A stretch of DNA of 47,301 nt, taken from Clostridia bacterium. Its GTDB lineage: Bacteria; Bacillota; Clostridia; Lachnospirales; Cellulosilyticaceae. The stretch is taken from NCBI GenBank assembly GCA_029256345.1, contig JAQSYC010000025.1:1-47301 (forward strand), written 5' to 3'. Positions within the stretch are counted from its first letter, which is position 1; the number at the start of each line of letters is the position of its first letter. The position numbers were made by a program, and so were the translations under genes. Positions 1 to 8,879 of the stretch are shown here, in pieces. The notes beneath the pieces were generated by a model. It was not told the origin of the DNA and did not search any database. It was given only the letters and a program-made list of their open reading frames with translations.

Positions 1-1
1 G

Positions 2-2029
2 GTGATCATGCAAGGTAAAGTATTTCATGATGAAACAGGTAATATTTTAGCCTATAGTCCAAGTTATTATCCGGCTCATGCAAAAGGGGATGTGAGATTC
101 ACAACCGTTATGGCCTATGAAGAAGGGACGAAAAAATACGCCAGGGAATTATGTACACTGTATAGTGAATTTATTGGCAGTGGTACGCTGCTGCGGCCAG
201 AAGGAGCAGCGAGGTTATCCAACCGATTAGGTACGAAAGGACCAGGGTTTTTTGCAATGGGCTGCAGCGTGGAGATTAAAGCTGACCGATCGGTAACAGT
301 GGATCATTTTGTAGGATTGATTTCGAACTTTAATGAGGAGGAACCAACTGATGTTTTGGTGAAACAGCAAATTGAAAGTCTGCAAAAAAAGTTTAGCAAA
401 GAGACTCAAGTGGAGCAGTGCTTTTTAGAACAGTTGGAAGGATACAAAAAATATAGAGACTATTTGCAGGTCCATACAAAAGATGCGCAGTTTGATACAT
501 ATGTTAATAAAAATTTGCCTTTTCAGGTATTATATCAGACTTTTGTATCCCGCTCTTTCGATCTGACGCAAAAGGGGTATAGAGAGATTGGATTTAGAGA
601 AATACAAGACATATTTGGATCTATGTATTATTTAATATCCATGGGGGAAATAGAATATACGAAAGCTTTGTTGCAAGAATGGATTTCTAAAGTATTAGAA
701 TTTGGATATTGTTATCATAACTTTTTTTGGCAAGGCAAAGAGGCTGGCAAATGGTCAGATGATGGCTTGTGGCTGGTACAGGCTGTTTATAGATTTGTAA
801 GTTATACAGGGGATGATAGTTTTCTGGATACCGCTTTTGAGATTCCAGAAACAGGAGGAAGGAAAAGAAGTGTCTATGAAACGCTGCAAGCGGTTATTAA
901 GTACTCATCAGAAGTATCAGTGGGTAACCATGGCTTGCCGCTGATTGATCATGCAGACTGGAATGACTGCTTAAAAGTAGATGAAGAGGCCATAAGAGGT
1001 GCTGAAAAAGAAGAAATTTACCTTAAAACAGGAAAATTCATAAATAACCAATCCGAAAGTGTTATGAATGCCTTTTTGCTTAAGATGGCTATAGTGGAGA
1101 TGTTAGAGTTTGCAAAAATAAAAGGGGATGCTAGTTATCACTCAAGGCTGCAGGTATTAAGAGATAAGCTGAGTCAAAATATTCAGAAGTATACTTGGAA
1201 AGGAGATTTTTATGCCAGAGTGTTATTCAATAGATTTGGAGATAAAATAACTTTCTTAGGAGCAGCTGGAGATGGCTTCTCAGCAGATCCTAAAAGTCAT
1301 GGGACTTACTTTTTAAACTCATTTAGCTGGTCTATTCTGGCTAAGGAAGCAACAGAAGATCAAATAGAGATTATGCTTGATAGAATTGAAAACCATCTTA
1401 AAACCCCATATGGTATCAAACTTATGAGCCCAACAGATTTATCAAGAGTTGCTACAAAAACTGCAACAGGAGAGTATTTCCCAGGAGACAGGGAAAATGG
1501 GGGTGTTTTTAAGCATGCAGCTATGATGGCAACAGCAGCCATGATACAAGCGGCTCAAGTGGTAGCAAGTAAAGAACTGGCTCAAAAACTGTCGGATATG
1601 GCTTATTGGATGGTGGACCTCACACTGCCTTATCGCACGTTAGAAAGTCCATTTGAAATAGCAGGTAATCCAAGGTGGTGCACACAGTATAATAATAGTG
1701 AAACAGGAGAAAATATAGGTCCTACATTAAGTGGGACATCAACATGGCTGTTTTTGACATTAACTGAAATGTTAGGCATTGAATATGAGAGAGAAAAATT
1801 GGTTTTAAATCCCATTTTAAGAAATCAGTCTGTAGAGGTACACTATGATTTAAGGTTTTTTGATGCCGTGTATGAGATTCATATCACAAAACCAGAAGGC
1901 TTTTATAGAATAAAGGACGGCCAGTATATTATAGAACTTGACGGAGTGACTATAGAAGAAAATAGTATAAAACTTATAAATGATCATCAAAGACATCAGG
2001 TGAAAATGAGATTTGAAATATCAAAATAA
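2..2029 (+). CDS. GH94-family glycoside phosphorylase, 5'-truncated by the window
   Basis: At least 675 residues of the C-terminal part of a glycoside hydrolase family 94 phosphorylase. These enzymes split a beta-glucosidic bond with phosphate to give glucose 1-phosphate and a shortened sugar. The (alpha/alpha)6 catalytic domain is recognisable from GYREIGFREIQD (about residues 193-204) and from the acid motif DHADWNDCL (about 317-325), whose first Asp of the DWND core is the usual general acid in the family. The C-terminal GTSTWLFLTLTEMLGI is the typical end of the barrel. The frame is open to base 2, and family members are usually 800-1100 residues, so the true start lies upstream. The acceptor (cellobiose, cellodextrin, laminaribiose, sophorose-type) cannot be told from this part. 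Its stop overlaps the end of the convergent permease gene by 9 bp. Confidence 0.85.
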   Translation: MIMQGKVFHDETGNILAYSPSYYPAHAKGDVRFTTVMAYEEGTKKYARELCTLYSEFIGSGTLLRPEGAARLSNRLGTKGPGFFAMGCSVEIKADRSVTVDHFVGLISNFNEEEPTDVLVKQQIESLQKKFSKETQVEQCFLEQLEGYKKYRDYLQVHTKDAQFDTYVNKNLPFQVLYQTFVSRSFDLTQKGYREIGFREIQDIFGSMYYLISMGEIEYTKALLQEWISKVLEFGYCYHNFFWQGKEAGKWSDDGLWLVQAVYRFVSYTGDDSFLDTAFEIPETGGRKRSVYETLQAVIKYSSEVSVGNHGLPLIDHADWNDCLKVDEEAIRGAEKEEIYLKTGKFINNQSESVMNAFLLKMAIVEMLEFAKIKGDASYHSRLQVLRDKLSQNIQKYTWKGDFYARVLFNRFGDKITFLGAAGDGFSADPKSHGTYFLNSFSWSILAKEATEDQIEIMLDRIENHLKTPYGIKLMSPTDLSRVATKTATGEYFPGDRENGGVFKHAAMMATAAMIQAAQVVASKELAQKLSDMAYWMVDLTLPYRTLESPFEIAGNPRWCTQYNNSETGENIGPTLSGTSTWLFLTLTEMLGIEYEREKLVLNPILRNQSVEVHYDLRFFDAVYEIHITKPEGFYRIKDGQYIIELDGVTIEENSIKLINDHQRHQVKMRFEISK

Positions 2030-2764
2030 CTCCCAGAGTAATTTAACAACCATGCCAGCGGACATAGTAATAAACAGAGGTTTAATAAGTTTGGTGCCTT
2101 TATTTAAAGCAAGACGGCTGCCAACTTTAGCACCTGCAATCATACAGAGTCCCACAGGTATACCTATGAGGTAGTCAATTTTATGATTTAAAGCGAATAA
2201 TACTAATGAAGTAAGATTGCTGGTGAAGTTGAGAATCTTTGCATTACCTGTAGCATTTATAAAGTCAAAATGATATATTTTTATAAAACCAAACAATAAG
2301 AAGGCACCTGTGCCAGGGCCAAAAAATCCATCATAAAAGCCCAGTGAAAAAGAGAAAACAACACCTAATAGAATGTTTTTGGAGGTTAGTTCCTTAAAGG
2401 TGTTTTCTATGCCTATCTTTTTTGAAAACAAGGTATATACAGCTATCACTATCATAAGGATAACAATAAGTATATTTAGTATTTCAGCAGGTATCAACAG
2501 GGTTGTATTAACTCCAACTACCGCCCCAAAAAGTGTAAAGGGAATAAGGATTTTCATAAGCTTTAAATGAGCCTTTTTGGATTTGATATATTCATAAGAA
2601 CTTGTGAAACTCCCCATGCTTGCTGAAAACTTATTGGTTCCTAGTGCCATATGAGGGGGGAGACCACTCATTAAAAAGGCAGGAAGACTGATGAGACCGC
2701 CGCCTCCAACGATGGCATCTACAAAAGAAGCGATAAAACCAGCGACACATAATAATACGATCAT
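2021..2764 (-). CDS. TSUP-family (sulfite exporter TauE/SafE-like) membrane permease
   Basis: A 247-residue polytopic membrane protein of the TauE/SafE (TSUP) family, thought to move small organic or sulfur-containing anions. The N-terminal GFIASFVDAIVGGGGLISLPAF is the family hallmark (glycine-rich loop after helix 1), and a second half-repeat FYDGFFGPGTGAFLL lies near residue 145; about eight hydrophobic segments are visible. I place the start at the Met that begins MIVLLCVAG because an AAGGATGG ribosome binding site lies just upstream; an ATG 24 codons earlier has no such site and would add a charged extension. Single gene, convergent with the phosphorylase. The substrate is unknown. A perfect 14-bp hairpin lies about 75 bp upstream of the start. 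Confidence 0.85.
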   Translation of the reverse strand: MIVLLCVAGFIASFVDAIVGGGGLISLPAFLMSGLPPHMALGTNKFSASMGSFTSSYEYIKSKKAHLKLMKILIPFTLFGAVVGVNTTLLIPAEILNILIVILMIVIAVYTLFSKKIGIENTFKELTSKNILLGVVFSFSLGFYDGFFGPGTGAFLLFGFIKIYHFDFINATGNAKILNFTSNLTSLVLFALNHKIDYLIGIPVGLCMIAGAKVGSRLALNKGTKLIKPLFITMSAGMVVKLLWELF

Positions 2765-2839
2765 ATAAGTACCATCCTTATGTAAAAAATGTTTGATGTG
2801 AATCATTATATTATAAAGGCAATAGATATAATACACAAT

Positions 2840-2873
2840 AGAAAACTCCTCTTAGCATGAAGAGGAGTTTTCT
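2840..2873 (-). terminator. Perfect 14-bp hairpin upstream of the TSUP gene
   Basis: Arms 2840-2853 and 2860-2873 are exact complements with a 6-nt loop, and each ends in a run of A or T, so it resembles a bidirectional intrinsic terminator. No gene to its right on the minus strand needs a terminator, so on that strand it would fall in the leader of the permease gene. A role in attenuation is inference only. Confidence 0.5.
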
Positions 2874-2978
2874 AGGCTTGGGTAAGGGTGGTTTCAGCTT
2901 GCATTTGAGGTTTCCTTAAAGGCAGCTGAAAAGGGTAGATGTTTCTTAAAAATGATGGATGTATTATTGGGGTGCTCG

Positions 2979-3007
2979 ATACATCTTAACGTGATGTTAA
3001 GATGTAT
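2979..3007. repeat. Inverted repeat, 12-bp arms
   Basis: ATACATCTTAAC at 2979-2990 and its complement at 2996-3007 surround a 5-nt centre (GTGAT). No T-run follows, so it looks more like an operator for a dimeric regulator, or an mRNA hairpin, than a terminator. It lies between the divergent TSUP gene and the small Zn-ribbon-like gene. The rest of 2874-3124 shows no convincing gene. Confidence 0.5.
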
Positions 3008-3124
3008 TCATAGTATGACCAGGTTTTTAGATTTTATACCTGTTTTTAGTTAACCTTACAACAAAGATGTTATATAATAAAAGATAGTAAAAGGTAATGA
3101 TTAAGCAGAGGAGATGTATGAAAA

Positions 3125-3292
3125 ATGGAAAATTATTTTTATAAATGCGAAGTATGTGGTTTTGTGCATTTGGTGCCAGCATACTGGACGTCTTTTAATC
3201 CAGACGTAGAGATGAGTTTCTCGCATATTGACAGACACACAGGAGAACCGTGTTCAAATAGCGCGCTACAGCTGATACCTCCTATGGAATAA
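3125..3292 (+). CDS. Small 55-residue protein with zinc-ribbon-like N-terminus
   Basis: A short gene encoding MENYFYKCEVCGFVHL..., ending in ...LIPPME. The CxxC pair at residues 8 and 11 in a YKCEVCG context resembles one knuckle of a rubredoxin or zinc-ribbon fold; a later His (about 34 or 38) and Cys at residue 43 could complete a metal site, but the usual second CxxC is missing. An AGAGGAG sequence lies about 11 nt before the ATG, a little far but usable. It sits directly before a membrane-protein gene on the same strand, about 95 bp apart. I cannot assign a function. That it is a real gene rests on the ribosome binding site and the coherent CxxC composition. Confidence 0.55.
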   Translation: MENYFYKCEVCGFVHLVPAYWTSFNPDVEMSFSHIDRHTGEPCSNSALQLIPPME

Positions 3293-3387
3293 GTTAAAAG
3301 AATGCCCGTATAATATAAGGAGGCAGAGGCGAATAATAAGCAAAGCAAAATCTGCTGAAATGTATTTAGACAGACTGGAGATATGAA

Positions 3388-4008
3388 ATGTTTTGGAGTA
3401 GGGCGATTATTTATCTGATTAGGCTCATTTTTATTATTAATGCACTTTATTTAGCAGTAACTTTAAAATTTGTTTTAGCAGCATTACTTTTGGGCAGCTT
3501 GGTACTTGTTTTGGTACCGGAGATTTTTACAAAAATAACGGGTGTTAAGATCCCAAAGGGTGCAAGAGCATGTTATGCAGTGTTTATACTAGGTACTCAA
3601 TGGCTTGGAACTTACCTAAGACTATATGATTCGCTTTTATGGTGGGATATTATGCTACATTTTTTGTCAGGTATTCTTCTAGGGTATGTAGGACTTGTTT
3701 TAATGGTATGGCTGGATAAAGAACATAGCATAAAAGGGGAAAATAAGCCTATTATAACTATTCTTTTCTCCTTTTGTGTTGCTGTTTCAGGGGCAGTGTT
3801 TTGGGAAATAATAGAATTTTTAGCAGATACTTTTTTAGGGAGTCATACACAGCTTGGAAGTCTGCAGGATACAATGGAAGATATGATTTATGGAACACTA
3901 GGGGCAGCACTGTTTGCATGCTATCTCTATAGAGGTTTCCGCAGAAATAAAGTGCTGTTATTTGAAAAACTCATCGCACTTAATAAAAAAGATAAAGAGG
4001 ATGAGTAA
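3388..4008 (+). CDS. DUF2238/YjdF-like integral membrane protein
   Basis: A 206-residue polytopic membrane protein of unknown function. Helices are visible at about residues 6-26, 28-45, 61-78, 86-107, 122-145 and 163-181. The conserved-looking features are WWDIMLHFLSGILLG (about 88-102), FWEIIEFLAD (about 138-147) and LQDTMEDMIYGTLGA (about 159-173), with acidic and His residues inside or beside helices, as in the DUF2238 (YjdF) family. The start is preceded by GGAG. A hairpin terminator overlaps the stop, so the gene seems to end its transcription unit. The family call is from motif memory and is moderately secure; the biochemical role is not known. Confidence 0.6.
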   Translation: MFWSRAIIYLIRLIFIINALYLAVTLKFVLAALLLGSLVLVLVPEIFTKITGVKIPKGARACYAVFILGTQWLGTYLRLYDSLLWWDIMLHFLSGILLGYVGLVLMVWLDKEHSIKGENKPIITILFSFCVAVSGAVFWEIIEFLADTFLGSHTQLGSLQDTMEDMIYGTLGAALFACYLYRGFRRNKVLLFEKLIALNKKDKEDE

Positions 4009-4034
4009 AAGCTTGTCCTTTTTATCTTTTTCTT
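3985..4034 (+). terminator. Intrinsic terminator overlapping the end of the DUF2238-like gene
   Basis: An A-rich arm through AGATAAAGAGGA pairs with TCCTTTTTATCTTTTT (one G-U pair), and the 3' arm itself supplies the U-rich tail. The 5' arm lies inside the last codons of the gene. Confidence 0.7.
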
Positions 4035-4100
4035 TTCAATGGTGAAGAATATTGGTATAGTAAAAGAAGATTTATAAGTTGGAGAGTAGGAGAAGAACAC

Positions 4101-4418
4101 ATGGAATATTTTAATATAGAGCTAAATACCAACTTGGAGGTAAGACCTATAGAAAGAGACGGTGATATGGATTTATTTATTCCAACACTGGATTATCCAA
4201 TCCATCTTGAAGGGATGGGAGATGACTTTTCAAGAATACAGTTTCCAACGGCGAGGGCAATACTCATTAGGATGTCGCCGAAGGTAAACACTATCACTTG
4301 TCATGTATTAAAAGATGTTGATTTGTTTTCAAGCTTTGTAAATTTTGAAGTGAGAAAAGAGCTTAACAGCATTGTTATTTATCAAAGAGAAGGCTATATT
4401 GAACTGAGTTTTAAATAG
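4101..4418 (+). CDS. Hypothetical protein, 105 residues
   Basis: A soluble-looking acidic protein without membrane segments, signal peptide or Cys-based metal motif. Alternating hydrophobic stretches (ARAILIRMSPKVNTITCHVL, FVNFEV, SIVIYQ, YIELSF) suggest a mostly beta fold. It has a clear AGGAG ribosome binding site, and its stop is 13 bp before the ABC-F gene, so the two are probably co-transcribed. I do not recognise the family. Context only suggests a housekeeping or translation-linked role, which is weak inference. Confidence 0.6.
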   Translation: MEYFNIELNTNLEVRPIERDGDMDLFIPTLDYPIHLEGMGDDFSRIQFPTARAILIRMSPKVNTITCHVLKDVDLFSSFVNFEVRKELNSIVIYQREGYIELSFK

Positions 4419-4431
4419 AGAGGGACTAATC

Positions 4432-6345
4432 ATGATTTTATTATCAGCAAATAATATTAAAAAAGTATACGGTGAAAAGACTATTTTTTCTGATCTTTCC
4501 ATAACAGTGGACAGCTCAGAAAAAATAGGCATCATAGGGATTAATGGTACAGGGAAAAGCAGTTTGCTTAAGATATTGGCAGGTCATGAAACAGCAGACC
4601 AAGGAGAAGTGGCAACATCTAATGAGTTAGATATAGAATACCTGCCTCAAAATCCTGTTTTTGATGAAAAGGCCACTGTTCTTGAACAAGTTTTTAAAGG
4701 AGAGTCTGCCTTTATGAAAGTTTTAAGAGCTTATGAAAGTACATTAGAGACTATGAATGAAAACCCAGAGAACGAAGAACTTTCGCAAAGGCTTATTAAG
4801 TTAAGCGCGCAGATGGATGCGATAGGAGCTTGGCAGGTAGAAAGTGAAGCAAAAGCTATTCTTACAAAACTAGGAATCACTCAGTTTAATCAAGAAGTTT
4901 CTAGGCTTTCCGGAGGACAAAGGAAAAAGATTGCACTTGCGGGGGCACTGATTAGACCCTGCAATTTATTGATACTTGACGAGCCTACCAACCATTTGGA
5001 TAATGATACAATTGATTATCTAGAGGAACTCTTAAAAACCAAAAAATGTGCGGTGCTGATGGTAACTCATGACAGATACTTTTTAGATAGAGTCGTTAAT
5101 AAGATCGTAGAGTTAGATCAAGGAAGGCTCTATAAATATGAGGGGAATTACCAGGCGTTTGTAGAACTTAAAGCCCAAAGGGAAAATATGGAGGAAAGAA
5201 TAAGAGAGAAAAATCTTTCGTCCTACAAAAATGAATTGGAGTGGATGAGAAAAGGGGTAGAAGCAAGGCGAACCAAACAAAAAGCAAGACAAGACAGATT
5301 TTATGAGCTGGAGGAGACTGTTGCTAAAACAGCCAAACAAAGTATGGATATCGCTCTTGGAACAAGTCGTTTGGGAAAAAAGATTATTGCGATGGAGGGG
5401 CTGACAAAGTACTTTGAAAAACAATGTGTGCTTAAAGCGTTCACTTACACGGTTTTAAAGCAAGATCGAATAGGAATCATTGGAGATAATGGAGTAGGGA
5501 AGTCCACTTTGCTTAACCTTATTACAGAAAGAATAGTAGCAGATGAAGGTATCATAGATATTGGGGAAACTGTAAAAATTGGCTATTACACCCAAGAAAA
5601 TAAAGATATGGATTTATCTCTTAGGGTGATAGATTATATTAAAGATCAGGCCGAATATATTAAACTGGCGGATGGGAGCAGTCTTTCGGCTAGTAAGATG
5701 TTAGAACGGTTTCTCTTTACGCCTGCTATGCAGTATGCTGTTATTGGCAAATTATCTGGAGGAGAAAGAAGACGGCTGTATTTATTAAATATATTGATGC
5801 AGGATATTAATGTGCTTTTGCTGGACGAGCCAACCAACGACCTAGATATATACACACTGCAGATACTGGAAAGTTATATTGACGATTTTGATGGACCTGT
5901 ACTTGCAGTATCTCATGACAGATATTTTTTAGACCGTATTGCGGATAAAATTTTTGTATTTGAAGGAGAGGGTAAAGTTAGTCATTATCCTGGCAATTAT
6001 TCAGATTATTATTTGAAAAAGCAAGAACAAGAAAAAGTAACACTAAAAGAATCTCATAATAAAAAGTTGCAAAATGAAATACGAGAGGTATCTTCAGAGG
6101 CAGGGGTAGTAAAAATAAAGTTTACCTACAAGGAAAAGATGGAATATGAAAAAATAGATGAGGAAATTGAAGCAATAGAAAGCACTTTAAAAGAGTTGGA
6201 AAATGAAATGGCTGAAAATGCCAGTCATTTTAGTAAGCTGCAAGAATTGATGCAAAAAAAGGAAGAAATAGAGGAGCAGTTTACGTATAAATTACAGAGA
6301 TGGGAATACTTAAACGAATTAGCGGAGAAAATAAATACAAAATAA
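4432..6345 (+). CDS. ABC-F family ATPase (Uup/EttA-like ribosome-associated protein)
   Basis: A 637-residue soluble protein with two ABC ATPase domains and no membrane domain, the ABC-F layout. Domain 1 has Walker A GINGTGKSS (about 36-44), signature LSGGQ (about 159-163) and Walker B LLILDEPTNHLD. A linker of about 80 residues (KNELEWMRKG..., the P-site tRNA interaction motif region) separates it from domain 2, with Walker A GDNGVGKST, signature LSGGE and LLLDEPTNDLD. A charged coiled coil of about 80 residues ends the protein, as in Uup. ABC-F proteins act on the ribosomal E site to resolve stalled translation, and some give antibiotic protection. Nothing here points to a resistance subtype, so a housekeeping Uup-like role is more likely. 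It follows the 105-residue gene closely. Confidence 0.9.
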   Translation: MILLSANNIKKVYGEKTIFSDLSITVDSSEKIGIIGINGTGKSSLLKILAGHETADQGEVATSNELDIEYLPQNPVFDEKATVLEQVFKGESAFMKVLRAYESTLETMNENPENEELSQRLIKLSAQMDAIGAWQVESEAKAILTKLGITQFNQEVSRLSGGQRKKIALAGALIRPCNLLILDEPTNHLDNDTIDYLEELLKTKKCAVLMVTHDRYFLDRVVNKIVELDQGRLYKYEGNYQAFVELKAQRENMEERIREKNLSSYKNELEWMRKGVEARRTKQKARQDRFYELEETVAKTAKQSMDIALGTSRLGKKIIAMEGLTKYFEKQCVLKAFTYTVLKQDRIGIIGDNGVGKSTLLNLITERIVADEGIIDIGETVKIGYYTQENKDMDLSLRVIDYIKDQAEYIKLADGSSLSASKMLERFLFTPAMQYAVIGKLSGGERRRLYLLNILMQDINVLLLDEPTNDLDIYTLQILESYIDDFDGPVLAVSHDRYFLDRIADKIFVFEGEGKVSHYPGNYSDYYLKKQEQEKVTLKESHNKKLQNEIREVSSEAGVVKIKFTYKEKMEYEKIDEEIEAIESTLKELENEMAENASHFSKLQELMQKKEEIEEQFTYKLQRWEYLNELAEKINTK

Positions 6346-6466
6346 TATTCATTTACGGTTTTTTAAGAAATTAATGTAATAAAACTTTTAAATAGACTAT
6401 ATTTTTAGGATAAGAATGTGTATAATAATAAGGGTATATTTAGAGATAATAAGGAGGAGCATTAAA

Positions 6467-7615
6467 ATGGATGAAAATAATATCACCATGGCTGACTTAA
6501 TGGCAGAAATTGATAAATCAATGACACGTATATATAGAGGGGACATCCTAAAAGCAAAAGTTGCTTTGATTCAAGATCAAGGAGTAATTGTAAATATAGG
6601 CTATCATGCAGATGGACTTATTACATGGAGCGAATTCTCATATGATGAAATTGATAAGAATAGTATTCAAATAGGTGATGAATTTGAAGTAACTGTTCTA
6701 AAAATAGATGATGGCGAGGGGAATGTACTTGTTTCCAAACGAAGAGCAGAAGCAGAAACAGCTCTGATTGATGTTGCAGAACTATTTGAGAAAAAAGAAG
6801 TATTTACAGTACGTATTAAAGAAGTTGTTAAAGGCGGCGTCGTGGCCCCAGTTAAAGGATTACGAGCATTTATCCCAGGATCTCAAATTTCTAATACATA
6901 TGTACAAGATTTAGCACAATATGTAGGACAAGAAGTTGAAGTAGAGATTATCGAATTTGTTCCTAAAACTAAAAAAGTTGTTTTATCAGGAAAAAGAATT
7001 GCCGCTGAAAAAGCTGGCGCTGCTAAAAAAGAGAAGCTCGAAGAGCTTGTAGAAGGTCAGAAGTATTCTGGAACGATTACCAAACTTATGCCTTATGGGG
7101 TATTCGTAAATCTTGGAGGTGTAGATGGCCTCATTCATAACAATGATTTGTCATGGACCAGAATCAAACATCCTTCTGATATTGTAAAAGAAGGCGATAA
7201 AGTAGAAGTAACAGTGCTTACAGTAGATAAAACAGCAGGCAAGGTATCTCTTAGATTAAAAGATATAGATATGGATCCTTGGTACCTAGAATCAGTTAAC
7301 TTAGAAAAAGATCAAATCGTTCCAGCAACGATTACACGGTTTACTCATTTTGGCGCATTTGCTAAAATTAGTGAAAATGTAGAAGGACTTATTCATATTT
7401 CACAAATATCAGAAAAAAGAATTCAAAAAGCAGAAGAAGTATTAGAAATAGGTCAAGAAGTTCAGGTTAAAGTGCTTAACATTGATAAAGAAAATAAAAA
7501 AATATCTCTTAGTCTTAAAGAAGTAGAAGAAAAAGCGGATGAAGAAATACTTCAATACATGACTCAGGATGAAGAAAGTACGACACTGGGTGATGTTTTA
7601 GGTAATCTTTTTTAA
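6467..7615 (+). CDS. rpsA: S1 RNA-binding domain protein (ribosomal protein S1-like)
   Basis: 382 residues made of four S1 (OB-fold) domains. The domains begin near residues 20 (GDILKAKVALIQDQGVIVNI), 105 (FTVRIKEVVKGGVVAPV), 190 (YSGTITKLMPYGVFVNLGG) and 275 (VPATITRFTHFGAFAKI). The last two are the most canonical, with GLIHNNDLSW and GLIHISQIS. Such short S1 homologues in Firmicutes help load structured mRNA on the ribosome but are often not essential. The ATG at 6467 is chosen because AAGGAGGAG lies 7 nt upstream; an earlier in-frame ATG has no site. It stands alone between the ABC-F gene and a terminator right after its stop. In many clostridia S1 is fused to IspH; here it is separate. 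Confidence 0.85.
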   Translation: MDENNITMADLMAEIDKSMTRIYRGDILKAKVALIQDQGVIVNIGYHADGLITWSEFSYDEIDKNSIQIGDEFEVTVLKIDDGEGNVLVSKRRAEAETALIDVAELFEKKEVFTVRIKEVVKGGVVAPVKGLRAFIPGSQISNTYVQDLAQYVGQEVEVEIIEFVPKTKKVVLSGKRIAAEKAGAAKKEKLEELVEGQKYSGTITKLMPYGVFVNLGGVDGLIHNNDLSWTRIKHPSDIVKEGDKVEVTVLTVDKTAGKVSLRLKDIDMDPWYLESVNLEKDQIVPATITRFTHFGAFAKISENVEGLIHISQISEKRIQKAEEVLEIGQEVQVKVLNIDKENKKISLSLKEVEEKADEEILQYMTQDEESTTLGDVLGNLF

Positions 7616-7641
7616 AAAGAATCCATTAGGATTCTTTTTTT
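7614..7641 (+). terminator. Intrinsic terminator after the S1 gene
   Basis: AAAAAGAATCC, loop ATTA, then GGATTC followed by a run of T. It overlaps the stop codon of the S1 gene. Confidence 0.9.
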
Positions 7642-7672
7642 GTATATGGAAATAAATAGATTGATAAGATTG

Positions 7673-7702
7673 TTGTAAAAATATCTAAAAATGTGATAAA
7701 AT
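7673..7702 (+). promoter_or_regulatory. Putative SigA promoter for the coiled-coil membrane protein gene
   Basis: TTGTAA at 7673-7678, 18-nt spacer, TAAAAT at 7697-7702 preceded by a TG-containing extended -10 region. It lies between the S1 terminator and the next gene. Confidence 0.45.
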
Positions 7703-7726
7703 GAAGAAAAATAAAGGGAGATTAAG

Positions 7727-8860
7727 ATGGGGATATTTGAAATATTGTTTAAAAAATCTAAATCAAGATCTACTGTATCGCGTAGCACGAGTTCTCTAGA
7801 AGGTATTTTTGATGAACTTAATGAGTTAGTTATAAAAAAGCAACGAATAAGTGACTATCTCGTAGATTTAGAAAGAAGAGAAAATGAAATTCAAAAATTT
7901 GATGCCTTAGACAAAGGGGATATCGAACAGTTAAATATTTTGGCTAACAAAGCTAAAGATATAGAAGAAAAAAAACAAAATCTTAGAGGAAGACTTATTA
8001 GAAACAATAAAGCACTTTATTTGATAGCTCAGTACGAAGGAGATCTGCCAAATCTTATCAAAGAAATGTATGATTCTGAAAGGAATCAAAGAGATACAGA
8101 GATGAATATTGTTTATTTACAAGAAGAAAAAGAAGAGTTGTTAGAAGAAAGAGAAGCACTGCTCAAAGGATATCGTTTTTTAAAGCATTTTAGTGTTTTT
8201 TTTGTTATTATGATAGCACTGTGTCTTCTTGCTACTTTTGCACTTATGCAGGTCTTAAGGGAAGAAATATGGATTGCATTAAGTGTGTTTGGAAGCATGC
8301 TGCTTGTTTTTGTTGTGAGCATTTTATATGCCAAAGATAAAATGGAAAGAGAACTGAATAAAAATGTCATTTTGCAGCAAAAAGCTATAAAATATCTTAA
8401 TAAGTCTAAAATTAGATATTTTCATCAAAGAAGGTATTTAGATTTTCAATATGAAAAATTAGGCGTAGATAGTACTTCAAAATTAGAAATGTATTATAAT
8501 CGCTATATTAAAAACAAAGATAATGAAAAAAAATATATGCAGTTCAATCAGTTGCTTGCAGAAATAGAACAAAAAATGCTAGAGATTATCAAAAATAAAA
8601 AAATTCATGTAGAGTATATTGAAAACCTGACAGATTGGGCACTTGCCCCTCAAAAGGTTAATGCCATTAAAACCTTAAAAGCGGATAAAGAAAAAACAAT
8701 CGAACAGCATAAAGCTTTAGTGCTTTATGAAGAAACCTTGTGGAAAGAAGTCTATAGCTATGAAAAAGATGAAGAGATGAAGGCGATTATTCATCATAAG
8801 ATTAATATGTATCATGATAAAGTCACTGGGCATCTTGACAAAATAAAAAAAGATGCATAA
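7727..8860 (+). CDS. Coiled-coil protein with two central membrane helices, function unknown
   Basis: 377 residues. A long charged heptad-like region (about 25-145, rich in Glu, Lys and Leu) precedes two membrane helices near residues 150-172 and 180-203. A second charged coiled-coil stretch fills residues 205-377. The hairpin of helices in the middle would place both coiled-coil arms on the same side, presumably the cytoplasm. No enzymatic motif is visible. It has its own promoter and an AAAGGGAG ribosome binding site. The layout is compatible with a scaffold or an envelope or division-linked protein, but that is not supported by any specific motif. It is followed directly by the T-box leader of the next unit. 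Confidence 0.6.
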   Translation: MGIFEILFKKSKSRSTVSRSTSSLEGIFDELNELVIKKQRISDYLVDLERRENEIQKFDALDKGDIEQLNILANKAKDIEEKKQNLRGRLIRNNKALYLIAQYEGDLPNLIKEMYDSERNQRDTEMNIVYLQEEKEELLEEREALLKGYRFLKHFSVFFVIMIALCLLATFALMQVLREEIWIALSVFGSMLLVFVVSILYAKDKMERELNKNVILQQKAIKYLNKSKIRYFHQRRYLDFQYEKLGVDSTSKLEMYYNRYIKNKDNEKKYMQFNQLLAEIEQKMLEIIKNKKIHVEYIENLTDWALAPQKVNAIKTLKADKEKTIEQHKALVLYEETLWKEVYSYEKDEEMKAIIHHKINMYHDKVTGHLDKIKKDA

Positions 8861-8879
8861 AATAGTAGAATAAAAGAAT

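Noticed and set aside
2953..3057. Short open frame on the plus strand (about 34 codons) between the TSUP gene and the Zn-ribbon-like gene
   Set aside because: No ribosome binding site, spans a palindrome, and composition is not protein-like.
4432..6345. ABC-F gene as an antibiotic-resistance determinant
   Set aside because: The motifs and the C-terminal coiled coil fit housekeeping Uup-like proteins, and no attenuator-type leader or mobile context is present.
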